Positions 1 to 9,263 of a DNA stretch of 64,000 bases are shown one piece after another. The position numbers and the translations under genes are program-made. The notes below the pieces were generated by a model. That model saw only the letters and a program-made list of their open reading frames with translations, ran no database searches and had not been told where the DNA came from. Origin of the DNA: Pegethrix bostrychoides GSE-TBD4-15B (GTDB lineage: Bacteria; Cyanobacteriota; Cyanobacteriia; Elainellales; Elainellaceae); contig JAHHHV010000064.1 of the NCBI GenBank assembly GCA_019359155.1, forward strand, positions 186,001-250,000, written 5' to 3'. Numbering within the stretch: position 1 is the first letter of the stretch; each line of letters begins with the position of its first letter.

Positions 1-151
1 AAGAGTGATTGTCCTGTACAAACTGCACGGCGGCGGCTTTGTCTTGAAACACTTTTTGGTTAAAGCTTTCAAAAAAGAAACCCCGCTCATCGCCAAATAC
101 ACGCGGCTCAATCACCATCACATCAGGAATTTCAGTCGGAATAATGTTCAT
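1..151 (-). CDS. rfbC: dTDP-4-dehydrorhamnose 3,5-epimerase, N-terminal part (runs off left edge)
   Basis: Reading the minus strand from the ATG at 151 gives about 50 residues beginning MNIIPTEIPDVMVIEPRVFG and continuing DERGFFFESFNQ. This is the N-terminus of RmlC/RfbC, the cupin epimerase that makes dTDP-4-keto-L-rhamnose for surface polysaccharides. The first beta strand and the RGFF(F)E motif that contacts substrate are present. The catalytic His/Asp/Tyr lie beyond the edge. A GAGG ribosome site sits 4 nt before the ATG. The next minus-strand gene upstream is a GT2 glycosyltransferase, consistent with a polysaccharide cluster continuing to the left. Confidence 0.85.
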   Translation of the reverse strand, partial: MNIIPTEIPDVMVIEPRVFGDERGFFFESFNQKVFQDKAAAVQFVQDNHS

Positions 152-216
152 CGCAACCTCTCTAGCAAATTTACAGGCGAAATCACAATCAGAATTTCAG
201 TCGGAATTTTGGTCGG

Positions 217-1452
217 CTACGACTTCGATACAGCATCTCGTTCAGTCCGCACCCATTTTGTCTGAGGCCGCACGGCATAGGCCAGGTAGAGCGGAATCTT
301 CCAGAGCAGATAGAAGGGCACGGCTAGCAATGTGAGCGCTGGCAGATCGGCACGTCCGAATTTTAGCCATGCCGATAGAATCGCCGTCAAGATCATTGCG
401 CCTTCAACCGAGAGCAGTGCCATCGGTAGCCAGAGATTTGTGAGTAGCCCTACCGCAACTGCCAGCAGTAGTACCGCGCCCCAGAGTATCACCAGCAGCG
501 ACAGCGGCGGCACCGACAGATCTAAAGCAATCACCAGCAGGTCGAGCCGCTTCTGCCGCAGCGCCTCTTGGAACAAACGCGGCACCTCACGCAGCATCGT
601 TTGCAGATGCCCATGCTCCCAGCGGGTGCGTTGACTTTTGGCGGCCTGCGCCTGCTGTGGCAGTAACCCAATGACTCTGCTGTCGGGGCAAAACAGCGTT
701 GGGTAGCCAGCAATCGCCAGATCCATCGAGAGCTGCATATCTTCGACAATATTACCACTGGCCATCGAGACACTGCGAATGACGCTCCAGGGAAAGGCCA
801 TGCCCGTGCCGGTCAAAATGCCTGGAAAGCCGAGTCGGTCTAAACCCTGAGGCCGTACCCAGTTTTTGACCAAGAAAGCCAGCGCTGAAACTGCATCTTT
901 AGGCTGCGGCTGTGCGGGACGCTCCATTAAATAAGTCGCCTGTACTGGACGACCTGTAGCTGCTGCTGTAGCTGCAATCTGCTCCAGCGTTCCGGGCTGC
1001 ACTAGACAGTCGGCATCCACCACCACCACCACATCGGGCGGGTTGGCCTCTGCCAAAAACTGGAGGCCATAGTCGAGCGCATAGCCTTTGCCGCGCCGCT
1101 CGCTGTCATGCCGTTCAATCACGGTCGCGCCCGTAGCCCGCGCTGCTATAGCCGTTTCGTCGGTGCAGTTATCGGCAATTACGACGAGCCGATCATCGGA
1201 CTTGAGTTCTGTCAAAATCTGGTTGAGCACGGGCTGAATGCCCAACACCTCGTTATGGGCTGGAACCAGTACTGCTAGACGGGGACGCACAGCGACAGCT
1301 TGCCTGCGGGCTGGCCAGAGAGCAGCCAGACATTCAGCGAGCAGCACCGTGGTCGGGATCAATAGCAGCCCCGCCGCTGCCCAAAGCGCAGCCTCAGTAA
1401 AAAGAACGGCAAATGAAGCAAGAGAAGCAGAGAAAATGGCAAACAAAGTCAT
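217..1452 (-). CDS. GT2-family membrane glycosyltransferase
   Basis: About 411 residues. Two N-terminal hydrophobic segments are followed by a GT-A domain starting at RPRLAVLVPAHNE. It has the metal-binding DxD (VVVVDADC), the acceptor-side acid in IVEDMQLSMD and the QxxRW motif (QRTRWEHG). Two or three C-terminal membrane spans follow, ending at a basic tail. This is the layout of processive or polyprenol-linked GT2 enzymes acting at the inner membrane. The substrate cannot be read, but rfbC next door favours envelope or exopolysaccharide synthesis. The frame stays open to a GTG at 1494; I prefer the ATG at 1452, which places the first hydrophobic helix at the N-terminus and has AGGG just upstream. 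Confidence 0.85.
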   Translation of the reverse strand: MTLFAIFSASLASFAVLFTEAALWAAAGLLLIPTTVLLAECLAALWPARRQAVAVRPRLAVLVPAHNEVLGIQPVLNQILTELKSDDRLVVIADNCTDETAIAARATGATVIERHDSERRGKGYALDYGLQFLAEANPPDVVVVVDADCLVQPGTLEQIAATAAATGRPVQATYLMERPAQPQPKDAVSALAFLVKNWVRPQGLDRLGFPGILTGTGMAFPWSVIRSVSMASGNIVEDMQLSMDLAIAGYPTLFCPDSRVIGLLPQQAQAAKSQRTRWEHGHLQTMLREVPRLFQEALRQKRLDLLVIALDLSVPPLSLLVILWGAVLLLAVAVGLLTNLWLPMALLSVEGAMILTAILSAWLKFGRADLPALTLLAVPFYLLWKIPLYLAYAVRPQTKWVRTERDAVSKS

Positions 1453-1569
1453 GTACCCTGGCTTGTTTTTGCAAAGCTTCGCCCAATCTATCACTGTTAC
1501 TATTTGGCCTGAATATAGCTAAGTCACCGAAATGTGAAATGTCTATGATGAAATGCGGTAAAGAAATAC

Positions 1570-1592
1570 AAAAAAAACGGCAGGGGCTGCCG
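1570..1592 (-). terminator. Rho-independent terminator
   Basis: Perfect 6-bp stem CGGCAG/CTGCCG (1578-1583 with 1587-1592) and a 3-nt loop. On the minus strand it is followed by eight T residues. It lies about 135 bp past the stop of the AMIN gene and before the glycosyltransferase, so it separates the two transcripts. Confidence 0.75.
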
Positions 1593-1726
1593 ATTTAGGA
1601 GTATGAACGTCATTTATTCTACTGTAGGCTCTACTGTAGGTTTGAGCGGCAACGACCGGTGGAGTAGGATAAAAACCCTAAACCTAGTTTTAGTTTTTCT
1701 ACCAAGACAACGAATCAAGCCTACAG

Positions 1727-2923
1727 CTAGCGGGGCAAAGGCTGCCCAAACGGAATGATCTGAATTGCGCCCGGTGCCGCTGGACTAAGAACAGGCTGGG
1801 CTTCAGGCTGCGTTTCAGGCTGGGTTTCAGCAGATTGAGCTGCCTGAGCCGCCCGACGCTGCCGCGCAGTTAATCTAGGCTGAGGAGCTGGGTTGGTTGG
1901 AACTTCCGCTTCAGCAGATTCAGTGACTTTGGGCAACTCAGCCGAGCTGGGTGAAGCTGAACTGGCTGCACTATCAGGATTGGCATCATCAGGATTGGCA
2001 TCATCAGGATTGGCATCATCAGGATTAGCATCTTCTGCCGCATTAGCAATCACCGTGCTGAGATCCGGCACGCTAACTCCGTCGGCTGTAGGCAGAGGAA
2101 AAGACCGTGCGCCAGAAGCCATCGCTGACAGGGCGGCTGGCGAATTCGCTCTCAGTCTGGCTGCCTGCTGAGCGCTCGTAGACGACAGCCCTACCGCAGA
2201 GCTTGCAATCTCCAGTTCAGCCGAAGTTGCCGGGAGGGGCGTTGAGAAGTCTACCTGAATAGGAGCTGACGCAGCCGTCACCGGAATCGCGCTCGGTAAA
2301 GCGGGCGCAGCGGCAATCAGATCCGCAGGCACAGGCTGAGCCACGGTAGCGGCAGGCGCTTCAACCGGAATTTCGACTGCACCCGGCTCCAGCGGTGGCA
2401 GACTGTCCGCAGCAGGGCTGGGTGCTTGAGCTAGCGGGATGGCCGGAACCGGACTGGGGAGGATGGGAGCCTTAGAGTCAGGTGCAGCAGCAGCACCCGC
2501 CAGCAGAGGCCGCAGCGTCCAGCGCTGGATTGCAGTCCCGTCTCCCGGAATCTGCTTCAGCTCAACCTGCCCTGGAGCCAGCACGGTATTTGGTGACAGC
2601 TCTAGGACGATGCGCGTCATGCCAGGCTGAAACTGCGCTATGCGGATCTGCCGCACCGCACCGCCGTAAGACTGCTCTGTGGCCGTGCCAACTTCAGTGT
2701 TGGGCAGATCCAGCACGATACGAGCGGGTTCGGCCATCAGGTAATACTGTGGCGTCACGCCTTTGGGCACTGAGATTACCAGCTGCTCGTGGCCTGCATC
2801 AAACTGCCAGTTCTCCAGCGCCAGCGCCGACTCACACAGAGCCGCTACGCCCAAGCCAGCGATTGCTCCGACCATGCCCAGCCGCAGCCCAATTGCCATC
2901 AGTCCTGCTAGATTACTTCGCAT
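1727..2923 (-). CDS. Secreted AMIN-domain protein with low-complexity C-terminal half
   Basis: About 398 residues. A signal peptide (MRSNLAGLM... to ALA) is followed by an AMIN domain, roughly residues 35-135 (LENWQFD..., RIVLDLPNTEVG, RIVLELS). AMIN domains bind peptidoglycan and target amidases or PilQ-type secretins to the envelope. No amidase or secretin domain follows, only an Ala/Pro/Ser-rich tail, so this is probably a wall-binding or adaptor protein. The tail contains four 5-residue NPDDA-type repeats coded by 15-bp units (1973-2032). Start chosen at the ATG at 2923, behind GGGAGGGCAAGA; the longer frame to 3022 would put about 33 residues before the signal peptide. Confidence 0.8.
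   Translation of the reverse strand: MRSNLAGLMAIGLRLGMVGAIAGLGVAALCESALALENWQFDAGHEQLVISVPKGVTPQYYLMAEPARIVLDLPNTEVGTATEQSYGGAVRQIRIAQFQPGMTRIVLELSPNTVLAPGQVELKQIPGDGTAIQRWTLRPLLAGAAAAPDSKAPILPSPVPAIPLAQAPSPAADSLPPLEPGAVEIPVEAPAATVAQPVPADLIAAAPALPSAIPVTAASAPIQVDFSTPLPATSAELEIASSAVGLSSTSAQQAARLRANSPAALSAMASGARSFPLPTADGVSVPDLSTVIANAAEDANPDDANPDDANPDDANPDSAASSASPSSAELPKVTESAEAEVPTNPAPQPRLTARQRRAAQAAQSAETQPETQPEAQPVLSPAAPGAIQIIPFGQPLPR
1973..2032. repeat. Four tandem 15-bp units in the AMIN gene
   Basis: Unit ATCAGGATTGGCATC, four copies (one base change in the fourth). In frame; encodes the Asn-Pro-Asp-Asp-Ala repeats on the minus strand. Confidence 0.95.
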
Positions 2924-3034
2924 TCTTGCCCTCCCGCTGTAGGTTCTGCTGCCGCAATTGCACCAGAAGTTATAGCACCTCCCTGGCAAATTGCCGCAAA
3001 TTATCATGAGTAAATTTGGCAATATGCAAATTTG

Positions 3035-4057
3035 TCAGGTTTGTATAGTGCGATCCTGCCGAGCCTGCGCTGCCGCTTTGACCTGCACCATCCGCTCTCC
3101 CACGGTAACGTTGAGCTGATCGCCAATCAGCAGCACCAGCGAGCTGAGATAGAGCCAAAGCATCAGCACAATCACCGCTCCGACCGTGCCGTAAACCTGG
3201 TTGTAGTTGCCAAAATGCCGGACATAGAGCCGAAACAGTAGCGATAAACTGGCCCAGAGAATGGCGGCAATTACCGCTCCGGGCATAATCGGTTGCCCCG
3301 GATTCCAGCGGCTAGGCCCATAGCGATAGATAAAGCCAAAGGTGATCGACATGATAAACAGTACCAGCGGAAAGGTGAGCAGCCGCCAGAGCCGCAGCAG
3401 ATCCAGCTCAAAGTCGCCGCTATGCCCTGCCAGATTCCGCACCACAATGTCACTGACAAACATCAGGCTGAGCGCCGAGAGCAGCAGCAAAATTGCGCCA
3501 ATGGTTAAACCTACCGCCACCACTCGCGCCTGCCAAAATGGCCGCATCTGAGCGCGTGGAATCCGGTGAATTTGATCGAGCGCCGCCATGGCCGCTGTCA
3601 GCGCCGCCGAAGCCGTCCAGAGCGCCAGTCCAAAGCTCAGCGAAAACAGCCCCCGGTCGCTGCTGGCGCTGACGGCGTTCGCAAAGCTCTGGATCAGCCA
3701 AAGCGCATCCGTTGGCGTGACTTCGCTGAGTTGGCCTGTCAAAGCCTCAAAGGTGACTTTCAGCGGACGAAATAGGCCAATGGCAGTCAAAACCGCCAGA
3801 ATCGCTGGAAATAGCGACAGCATGGCGTTATAGGCCATCTCAGAGGCCAGACCGGGCAGACGCTGTTCGCCCGCGGCCTGCACAGTCTGCCAGATGGTTT
3901 TAAGATTCAGATGACCGAAAAACTGCACGAAGCGAACTGCATCTGAGTGATATTGCGATACTGCTCGGGTCGCCTGTGACTCAAGCGACTTGGCGACAGG
4001 CGCGGAGCGGCGTCTTTTAATCGCCCGATCCATTCTCCGCATCGATTTTGCCCTCAT
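3035..4057 (-). CDS. YihY/BrkB-family inner-membrane protein
   Basis: 340 residues with about six hydrophobic spans. It has the family pattern: an N-terminal amphipathic segment, LASEMAYNAMLSLFPAILAV for span 1, and the central FIYRYGPSRWNPGQPIMPGA loop typical of YihY/BrkB. The biochemical role of the family is not established (once annotated as RNase BN, later withdrawn). The C-terminus is basic and cytoplasmic. GGGAG lies 5 nt before the ATG at 4057. It is only 15 bp from the stop of the upstream histidine kinase, so the two are probably cotranscribed. Confidence 0.85.
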   Translation of the reverse strand: MRAKSMRRMDRAIKRRRSAPVAKSLESQATRAVSQYHSDAVRFVQFFGHLNLKTIWQTVQAAGEQRLPGLASEMAYNAMLSLFPAILAVLTAIGLFRPLKVTFEALTGQLSEVTPTDALWLIQSFANAVSASSDRGLFSLSFGLALWTASAALTAAMAALDQIHRIPRAQMRPFWQARVVAVGLTIGAILLLLSALSLMFVSDIVVRNLAGHSGDFELDLLRLWRLLTFPLVLFIMSITFGFIYRYGPSRWNPGQPIMPGAVIAAILWASLSLLFRLYVRHFGNYNQVYGTVGAVIVLMLWLYLSSLVLLIGDQLNVTVGERMVQVKAAAQARQDRTIQT

Positions 4058-4072
4058 TCTGGCTCCCTGATT

Positions 4073-6109
4073 TTAATCTCCTGGGGTGGGCGATACTGTG
4101 CTCAACGCAGGCAGCGTGACTTGAAACTGCGTCCAGCCCGCCTGACTCGTCACCTGGATCTCGCCCTGCAATCGCTCAACCAGCTTTTGCACTAGCGCCA
4201 GACCCAGACCAGTCCCCCCCTGTTTCCACGGGTCGGCGTTTGGACATCGATAAAATTTATCAAAGATTTTGGAAATTTCAACCTCTGGGATCACAGCTTG
4301 GTTGCGAATTGTAAACGAAATACGGGCAGACGTATCAGATTCTAATCGCACCGTCAGGTTAATTTCTCCACCGGGAGCCGTATATTTGCAGGCGTTGTTG
4401 AGCAGCTCAGCCAGAATCCGCCGCAGCGAAGCCACCTCTGAGGCCACAGCAGGCAGATTTGGAGCAACCTGCATTTGAAACTGATGCTGCCGTGCCGCAA
4501 ACCGGGGCCCAAACGGCTCTAGCAGTTTGGGCAACCAGTCTTGCAGATCGATCTCCTCTAGCTCAATCGGGCGCGGAGCCGCCTGTAGCTGCTGAAGATC
4601 GAGCAGGTCGTTGATCAGTTCGGCCTCGCGGACTGCCTCTTGCTCCAAAATGCCAATATATTTGGCGCGCCGATCGTCGGTGGAGGAATTCCGCAGCATT
4701 TGGATCGCCATTTTGATATTGGTGATTGGAGTTCGCAGTTCATGCGACACCGTGCTGAGGAATTCGTCTTTGAGCCGGTTCAGTTCGGCTAGCTCGCGCA
4801 CCTGCACCTGAGCCGCCTGATAGAGCCGCGCTTGCCGGATCGCAATCGCGCATTGGCTAGCTACCTGCTGCACCAGCCGGATCTCGGAGTCGCTAAACAT
4901 ATGGTCAGGCTGGTGAATTAGCCAGAGGTCGCCCAGCACCGACTGCGCGCCAGGTGGAGCCGCCTCAGATGCCTGAGAATCCACAAAAATCGGGCAGGCC
5001 AGCATCGCTACTCGTCCGCGTTCCGGGTTGGGCAAGAGCGAACAAAACTGAAAGCTCAGAGCCTGCTTCAGCTGCCGATAAATTTCTGAGAAGTTCTCCA
5101 TCTGCGCCACCCGGCCTCGCAAGGTCGGGATCGATGCGGTGTAGTCATACTGGACGGTGGAGGTGCCCTGATTCAGGTCGTAGAGGGCAGCATTACAGCC
5201 TGCGAGCTGCAAAATTACCGTCAGCTCTTGCAGGGCGGCTTCCAAGATCACGCTCTCATCCAGCGAGTCCCGCACCCGTTCCGTAATTCGCTTCAGCGTG
5301 GACTCATACTTCAGCGAATTGAGCAATTCTTCGGTGCGTTGCTGCACCTGCTGCTCTAGATCGGCATTGAGCCGCTGCGACTGCTGATACAGCTCCGAAT
5401 GCTGAAGCGCAATTGCTACTTCGGTAGAAAGCTGCTGGAGCAGCTCAATCTCTGCTAGCTGCCAGTTGCGTGAGCCAGAGCGTTGATGCGCCGAGATCAA
5501 GCCTAGCGTCTGATCGGCTTGCCGCACAGGAGCCGTCAGCAATGCTGTCGCCTGCTGATGTTCAACGAATGGCGCTAGTTCTGGCGCTAGTTCTGGGGCT
5601 AGATGGTCAACCTGATTCAGCACAATCGAGCCAACCGACTGACAAAACCGGATCAGCGCTGCTCCTGCCGTTTTTTCGAGCGCTGTATGCAGCAGTTCTT
5701 CGCCGCCTTCAGCCGCTTCTGCCACAATCGTCGCCTTGTCATCCGCCTGGAACTGATAGATTACGACTCGATCCACCTGTAACAGCTGCTTAACGGCAGC
5801 TACAGTCTGTTCCGCAATCTGATTCGGATCGAGAGACTGTCGCAGACGCTGAATCACCAGCATTAGGCTGCGCTCACGCTGGCACTGAGCCTGCAAGATT
5901 TGCTGCTGCTGCTGCTGCTCTGCCCAAGCGACTTGGAGCTGGACGAGTAAGTCGCTGAGGCTAGACTGCTCAAGATAGCTTGCACCATCTAAACTTGATC
6001 CTACAAGCTGGGTCAGCGACCTGAAGACAGCCTCTAGCTCTGTCTGGGCTGACTCTACCGAGAAATCTGTCAGGGAGTCCAGGGGAGAATCTAAAATGCC
6101 GTCACTCAC
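4073..6109 (-). CDS. GAF-domain sensor histidine kinase
   Basis: 678 residues. A Gln-rich N-terminal coiled coil leads to two GAF-like domains (about 95-240 and 275-430) joined by helices. A HisKA domain follows with H-box FLSTVSHELRTPITNIKM, then a HATPase with N-box LAELLNNACKYTAPGGEI and GTGLGLALVQ. No transmembrane segment is evident, so it is a soluble kinase. No chromophore cysteine/DxCF motif is seen in either GAF, so a phytochrome-like role is not supported. It starts at GTG (6109) with AGGA 5 nt upstream. A 12-bp repeat (5571-5606, three units) gives the Glu-Leu-Ala-Pro run in the first GAF. No response regulator is adjacent. Confidence 0.9.
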   Translation of the reverse strand: MSDGILDSPLDSLTDFSVESAQTELEAVFRSLTQLVGSSLDGASYLEQSSLSDLLVQLQVAWAEQQQQQQILQAQCQRERSLMLVIQRLRQSLDPNQIAEQTVAAVKQLLQVDRVVIYQFQADDKATIVAEAAEGGEELLHTALEKTAGAALIRFCQSVGSIVLNQVDHLAPELAPELAPFVEHQQATALLTAPVRQADQTLGLISAHQRSGSRNWQLAEIELLQQLSTEVAIALQHSELYQQSQRLNADLEQQVQQRTEELLNSLKYESTLKRITERVRDSLDESVILEAALQELTVILQLAGCNAALYDLNQGTSTVQYDYTASIPTLRGRVAQMENFSEIYRQLKQALSFQFCSLLPNPERGRVAMLACPIFVDSQASEAAPPGAQSVLGDLWLIHQPDHMFSDSEIRLVQQVASQCAIAIRQARLYQAAQVQVRELAELNRLKDEFLSTVSHELRTPITNIKMAIQMLRNSSTDDRRAKYIGILEQEAVREAELINDLLDLQQLQAAPRPIELEEIDLQDWLPKLLEPFGPRFAARQHQFQMQVAPNLPAVASEVASLRRILAELLNNACKYTAPGGEINLTVRLESDTSARISFTIRNQAVIPEVEISKIFDKFYRCPNADPWKQGGTGLGLALVQKLVERLQGEIQVTSQAGWTQFQVTLPALSTVSPTPGD

Positions 6110-6219
6110 GGTTATCCTAGCTTCCTCCGCTTAGTTGGCGCATATTTAGTGGGCTGTGGTTCGCGTATGGCTCGCTGTTGGCCTGCCAATATTTAGGCTT
6201 CCCACTCGCGCTAGCAGGT

Positions 6220-6567
6220 CTAACTGGCTGCGCTGTCAATTAAGTGCCACTGGCGATTTTCGGAGACTGCCTGATTCACTAAGTTAAACATTTCGCGACA
6301 GTGATTGTCACTCTGAAGCGGCAGCTCCTCGTTCTTGACCACAATGTTCATCTGCACTTCCGGCTCCTGGACGGCAAACCGATCAATTAGCACTTCAACC
6401 GTGACCAGCTTGCCAAACTTGACATGCCCCGGCAGCTCGCGGGCAACCAGATAATCTTCGGCCATATAAATTACATCCATGCGACAGGAGTGCAGGATGT
6501 CGGTTAATAGATGTCGCAGCCGTTCAAATGACACAGCAACGGTGACTAAACTGGTGTAGCGAGCCAT
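6220..6567 (-). CDS. Conserved cyanobacterial protein of unknown function
   Basis: About 115 residues beginning MARYTSLVTVAVSFERL. Soluble alpha/beta composition, no signal peptide, no recognisable catalytic motif. The central part (VKFGKLVTVEVLIDRF, VQMNIVVKNEELPLQSDNHC) looks like a compact beta-rich fold; I recall similar small proteins only from cyanobacteria. The second ATG (6567) is preferred to the one at 6573 because GGAG then sits 6 nt away instead of abutting the start codon. Confidence 0.7.
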   Translation of the reverse strand: MARYTSLVTVAVSFERLRHLLTDILHSCRMDVIYMAEDYLVARELPGHVKFGKLVTVEVLIDRFAVQEPEVQMNIVVKNEELPLQSDNHCREMFNLVNQAVSENRQWHLIDSAAS

Positions 6568-6901
6568 AGGCATCTCCAGATCTCTAGCGGTTCTCTAGCT
6601 GTGTGACGCGCTCTGAGGCGCTGAGTCTTACTCAACTTTTATCTAGCTTTTTATCGACTTTTTTAACTTCAGCCCTAGCTCTTACCCAACCGGAATTTCA
6701 ATCTGCTGTCAAGCCCCTTTGGAAGCGGAATGTGTCATTTGGCTAAGACCCTGCTAAAGTTCAATCGCACTCTGAATCGTGATTTCTGATCATGGCTTCA
6801 TCTTAGCGGCTGTCTCGGCTCAGATAGACAGGGTTCTTCAAAATGATATCAAATCTGCTCCATGCTCTGCTCTGCTAAAAATGCTCTATTAGAAGCACAT
6901 C
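6568..6901. other. Divergent intergenic region, 334 bp
   Basis: Separates the minus-strand small protein from tmk, so it must hold promoters for both. It contains AT-rich stretches around 6630-6680 and 6840-6890. I see no clear operator, hairpin or RNA gene. Confidence 0.6.
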
Positions 6902-7561
6902 ATGTCAGGAAAGTTTATTGTGTTTGAGGGGGTTGAGGGTTCGGGTAAAACGACGCAGATTCAGCAGATCCAGAGCTGGCTTCAGCGCTGCCGCCTGCTT
7001 GATCCAGCAACTCGGATCGTCACCACTCGCGAACCGGGGGGGACGGCACTGGGACAGCAGCTGCGCCAAATCCTGCTGCAATCTACAGATGACCTAATTC
7101 AAGACCGGACGGAGCTATTGCTCTATGCTGCGGATCGGGCACAGCATGTCGAGGCTTATCTAAAGCCGTTGCTGGCAGCAGGCGCGATCGTTTTGTGCGA
7201 CCGCTACACTGATTCTACAGTGGCTTACCAGGGCTATGGTCGCCAACTTGACCAAATCTTGATTGAACAGCTAAATCAGATTGCTACTGGGGGATTAGTC
7301 AGCGATCTGACGTTCTGGCTCGATGTTGAGGTCGAGCTAGGCTTGGAACGTGCCCAAGGCCGAGCAGCTCACGACCGGATTGAGCGTGCCGATTTGAGCT
7401 TTCATCGCCGAGTGCAGCAGGGCTTTACGCAGCTTGCTGCTGCCCATCCTCAGCGCATCGTCCGGATCGATGCCAGCCTATCTCCAGAGGCGGTCAGCCA
7501 GCAAATTCAGCAGGTCTTGCAGGCGCGGTTGCAGGACTGGTACGGCATAGAATTTGCTTAG
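6902..7561 (+). CDS. tmk: Thymidylate kinase
   Basis: 219 residues; phosphorylates dTMP to dTDP. The P-loop FEGVEGSGKTTQ is at the N-terminus, followed by the substrate loop TREPGGTALGQ, the DRYTDSTVAYQGYGR motif that contacts dTMP, and the lid region GRAAHDRIERADLSFHRRV. Length is usual for bacterial Tmk. It is followed after 26 bp by holB, a common pairing of tmk with the DNA polymerase III delta' gene. Confidence 0.97.
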   Translation: MSGKFIVFEGVEGSGKTTQIQQIQSWLQRCRLLDPATRIVTTREPGGTALGQQLRQILLQSTDDLIQDRTELLLYAADRAQHVEAYLKPLLAAGAIVLCDRYTDSTVAYQGYGRQLDQILIEQLNQIATGGLVSDLTFWLDVEVELGLERAQGRAAHDRIERADLSFHRRVQQGFTQLAAAHPQRIVRIDASLSPEAVSQQIQQVLQARLQDWYGIEFA

Positions 7562-7587
7562 TTGCGGCGTTTAGTTGCTAGATTGCT

Positions 7588-8544
7588 ATGTCTCTTACGT
7601 TTCCTTCGCCCTTTGCGCCCCTCATCGGTCAAGATCAGGCTGTTGAGCTTCTCAGCCGCGCCGTCGGGCTAGACAGAATTGCCCCAGCCTATTTGTTTGC
7701 GGGGGCTGACGGTACAGGGCGTAGACTGGCGGCTCGCTGCTTTGCTGAGCTGCTGCTCGCCCACAAGCTCAATGCAGGTTTGAGACAGCGTATTCAGCAG
7801 GGCAACCATCCAGATCTGCTCTGGGTGGAGCCCACCTATAGCCACAGCGGCAGGTTGGTGAATGCGGCAGAGGCGGCGGAGCTGGGGATCAAACGCCGCG
7901 CTCAACCTGAAATCCGGCTGGCTCAGATCCGCGAGATTTCCCGGTTCTTGAGCCGTCCGCCGCTAGAAGCTCTGCGGTCGCTGGTGGTGATTGAGCAGGC
8001 CGAGAGCATGGCCGAAGCTGCCGCCAACGGACTGCTGAAAACGCTGGAAGAACCGGGTCGCGCCACGCTAATTTTGCTGGCTCCCAGCCCGGAATCGCTT
8101 TTGCCGACGCTGGTTTCGCGCTGCCAGCGGATTCCGTTTCGGCGGCTTGACCCAGCGGCGTTGGCGCAGGTGTTGGTGCAGGCTGGACAGGCTGAGATTT
8201 TACAGCATCCGGAAATTTTGGCGCTAGCGCAGGGCAGTCCCGGTGCGGCAATTAGCCAGTGGCAGTTTTCGCAGTCTGTTCCGCCTGAACTGTTGCAGCA
8301 GCTCGCAGCCCTGCCTAGCTCAGCTCGCGGCTTACTGGAGCTAGCCCGCCAAGTTGATCAAAGCCTCGAACCCGAAGCTCAGCTCTGGCTGTTGGACTAT
8401 CTTCAGCAGATCTACTGGCAGCAGGGAAAATCAAATCGCCTGCTACCCATTGAGGCGGCTCGTCGCTATCTGAAGCAATATGTTCAGTCGCGTCTGGTCT
8501 GGGAGGTGACGCTGCTAGAGCTAGGAGCCGCTGTTTCAATGTGA
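7588..8544 (+). CDS. holB: DNA polymerase III delta' subunit
   Basis: 318 residues, clamp-loader AAA+ fold. Key signatures are LIGQDQAVELLSRAV, AYLFAGADGTGRRLAA (a P-loop whose Lys is replaced by Arg), EQAESMAEAAANGLLKTLEEP and the SRC motif (LPTLVSRCQRIPF) that supplies the Arg finger. delta' subunits are often ATPase-deficient, so the altered P-loop is expected. The four-cysteine zinc module seen in many DnaX/delta' proteins is not present. Cotranscribed with tmk. Confidence 0.92.
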   Translation: MSLTFPSPFAPLIGQDQAVELLSRAVGLDRIAPAYLFAGADGTGRRLAARCFAELLLAHKLNAGLRQRIQQGNHPDLLWVEPTYSHSGRLVNAAEAAELGIKRRAQPEIRLAQIREISRFLSRPPLEALRSLVVIEQAESMAEAAANGLLKTLEEPGRATLILLAPSPESLLPTLVSRCQRIPFRRLDPAALAQVLVQAGQAEILQHPEILALAQGSPGAAISQWQFSQSVPPELLQQLAALPSSARGLLELARQVDQSLEPEAQLWLLDYLQQIYWQQGKSNRLLPIEAARRYLKQYVQSRLVWEVTLLELGAAVSM

Positions 8545-8684
8545 GGGTACGCTGGAGTTGGGCGCTAGAGTCCGGTGATCAGTCTCAGCTGATCGAAAAG
8601 CACAGGCTTGACCAGATCAACGGCGAAGACGAGTGAAGATAACTGGGTTAAGCTGAAGCAATCTGGAGCGTTTAGGACAAACTG

Positions 8685-9257
8685 ATGCTGCAAACCAAAC
8701 CCCGCTTTCAGAATTTTGAGGACTATCTGGCTTACGACGACGGCACCGATAATCTCTATGAGCTATACAACGGAGAGTTGATTGCAGTGCCGCCAGAGTC
8801 AGGATTCAATGTTGGCATCGCTAACTTTCTGTTCGCAGTGTTTTTGCCGATCGTGGGGTATCTACGATTGAGAGGACATGGGCTAGAGCTAGAAGTACGC
8901 GGCGAACCCCGCAACCGCTTTCCAGATCTCACTATCATCCGCGAGGAGCATATCCAGCAAATCATCCGGCGCAACACGATTCGGATGTCAATGGCTCCGC
9001 CGCTGCTTGTGGTAGAAGTCGTCAGTCCGGGCGAGTTGCAGCAGAACCGCGACTATGTGGCTAAGCGCAGCCAATACCAAGATCTGGGCATTCCCGAATA
9101 TTGGCTGATTGATCCGCAGCAGCAAACAGTAACCATCCTGACGCTGCAAGCTGCCGTTTATATTGAATCAATCTTTCGAGATTCAGAACCCATCGTCTCT
9201 ACCCAGTTCCCTGACTTGAACCTGAGCGCTGAGCAGATTTTGCGCGCTGGAGCGTAG
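8685..9257 (+). CDS. Uma2-family (DUF820) PD-(D/E)XK nuclease-like protein
   Basis: 190 residues. The PD-(D/E)XK core is readable: acidic residue in NRFPDLTIIREEH, then PLLVVEVVSPGE for the E-x strand, and a lysine in YVAKRSQYQDLGIPEYWLID. Uma2 proteins are highly multiplied in cyanobacterial genomes, and their biological role is still unclear (predicted endonucleases). No toxin, antitoxin or transposase is adjacent. AGGA lies before the ATG. Confidence 0.85.
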   Translation: MLQTKPRFQNFEDYLAYDDGTDNLYELYNGELIAVPPESGFNVGIANFLFAVFLPIVGYLRLRGHGLELEVRGEPRNRFPDLTIIREEHIQQIIRRNTIRMSMAPPLLVVEVVSPGELQQNRDYVAKRSQYQDLGIPEYWLIDPQQQTVTILTLQAAVYIESIFRDSEPIVSTQFPDLNLSAEQILRAGA

Positions 9258-9263
9258 CTGCTG

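Noticed and set aside
2482-3009. 175-residue plus-strand frame antisense to the AMIN gene
   Set aside because: Shadow frame of a GC-rich, low-complexity gene; the AMIN protein on the other strand has a signal peptide and a known domain.
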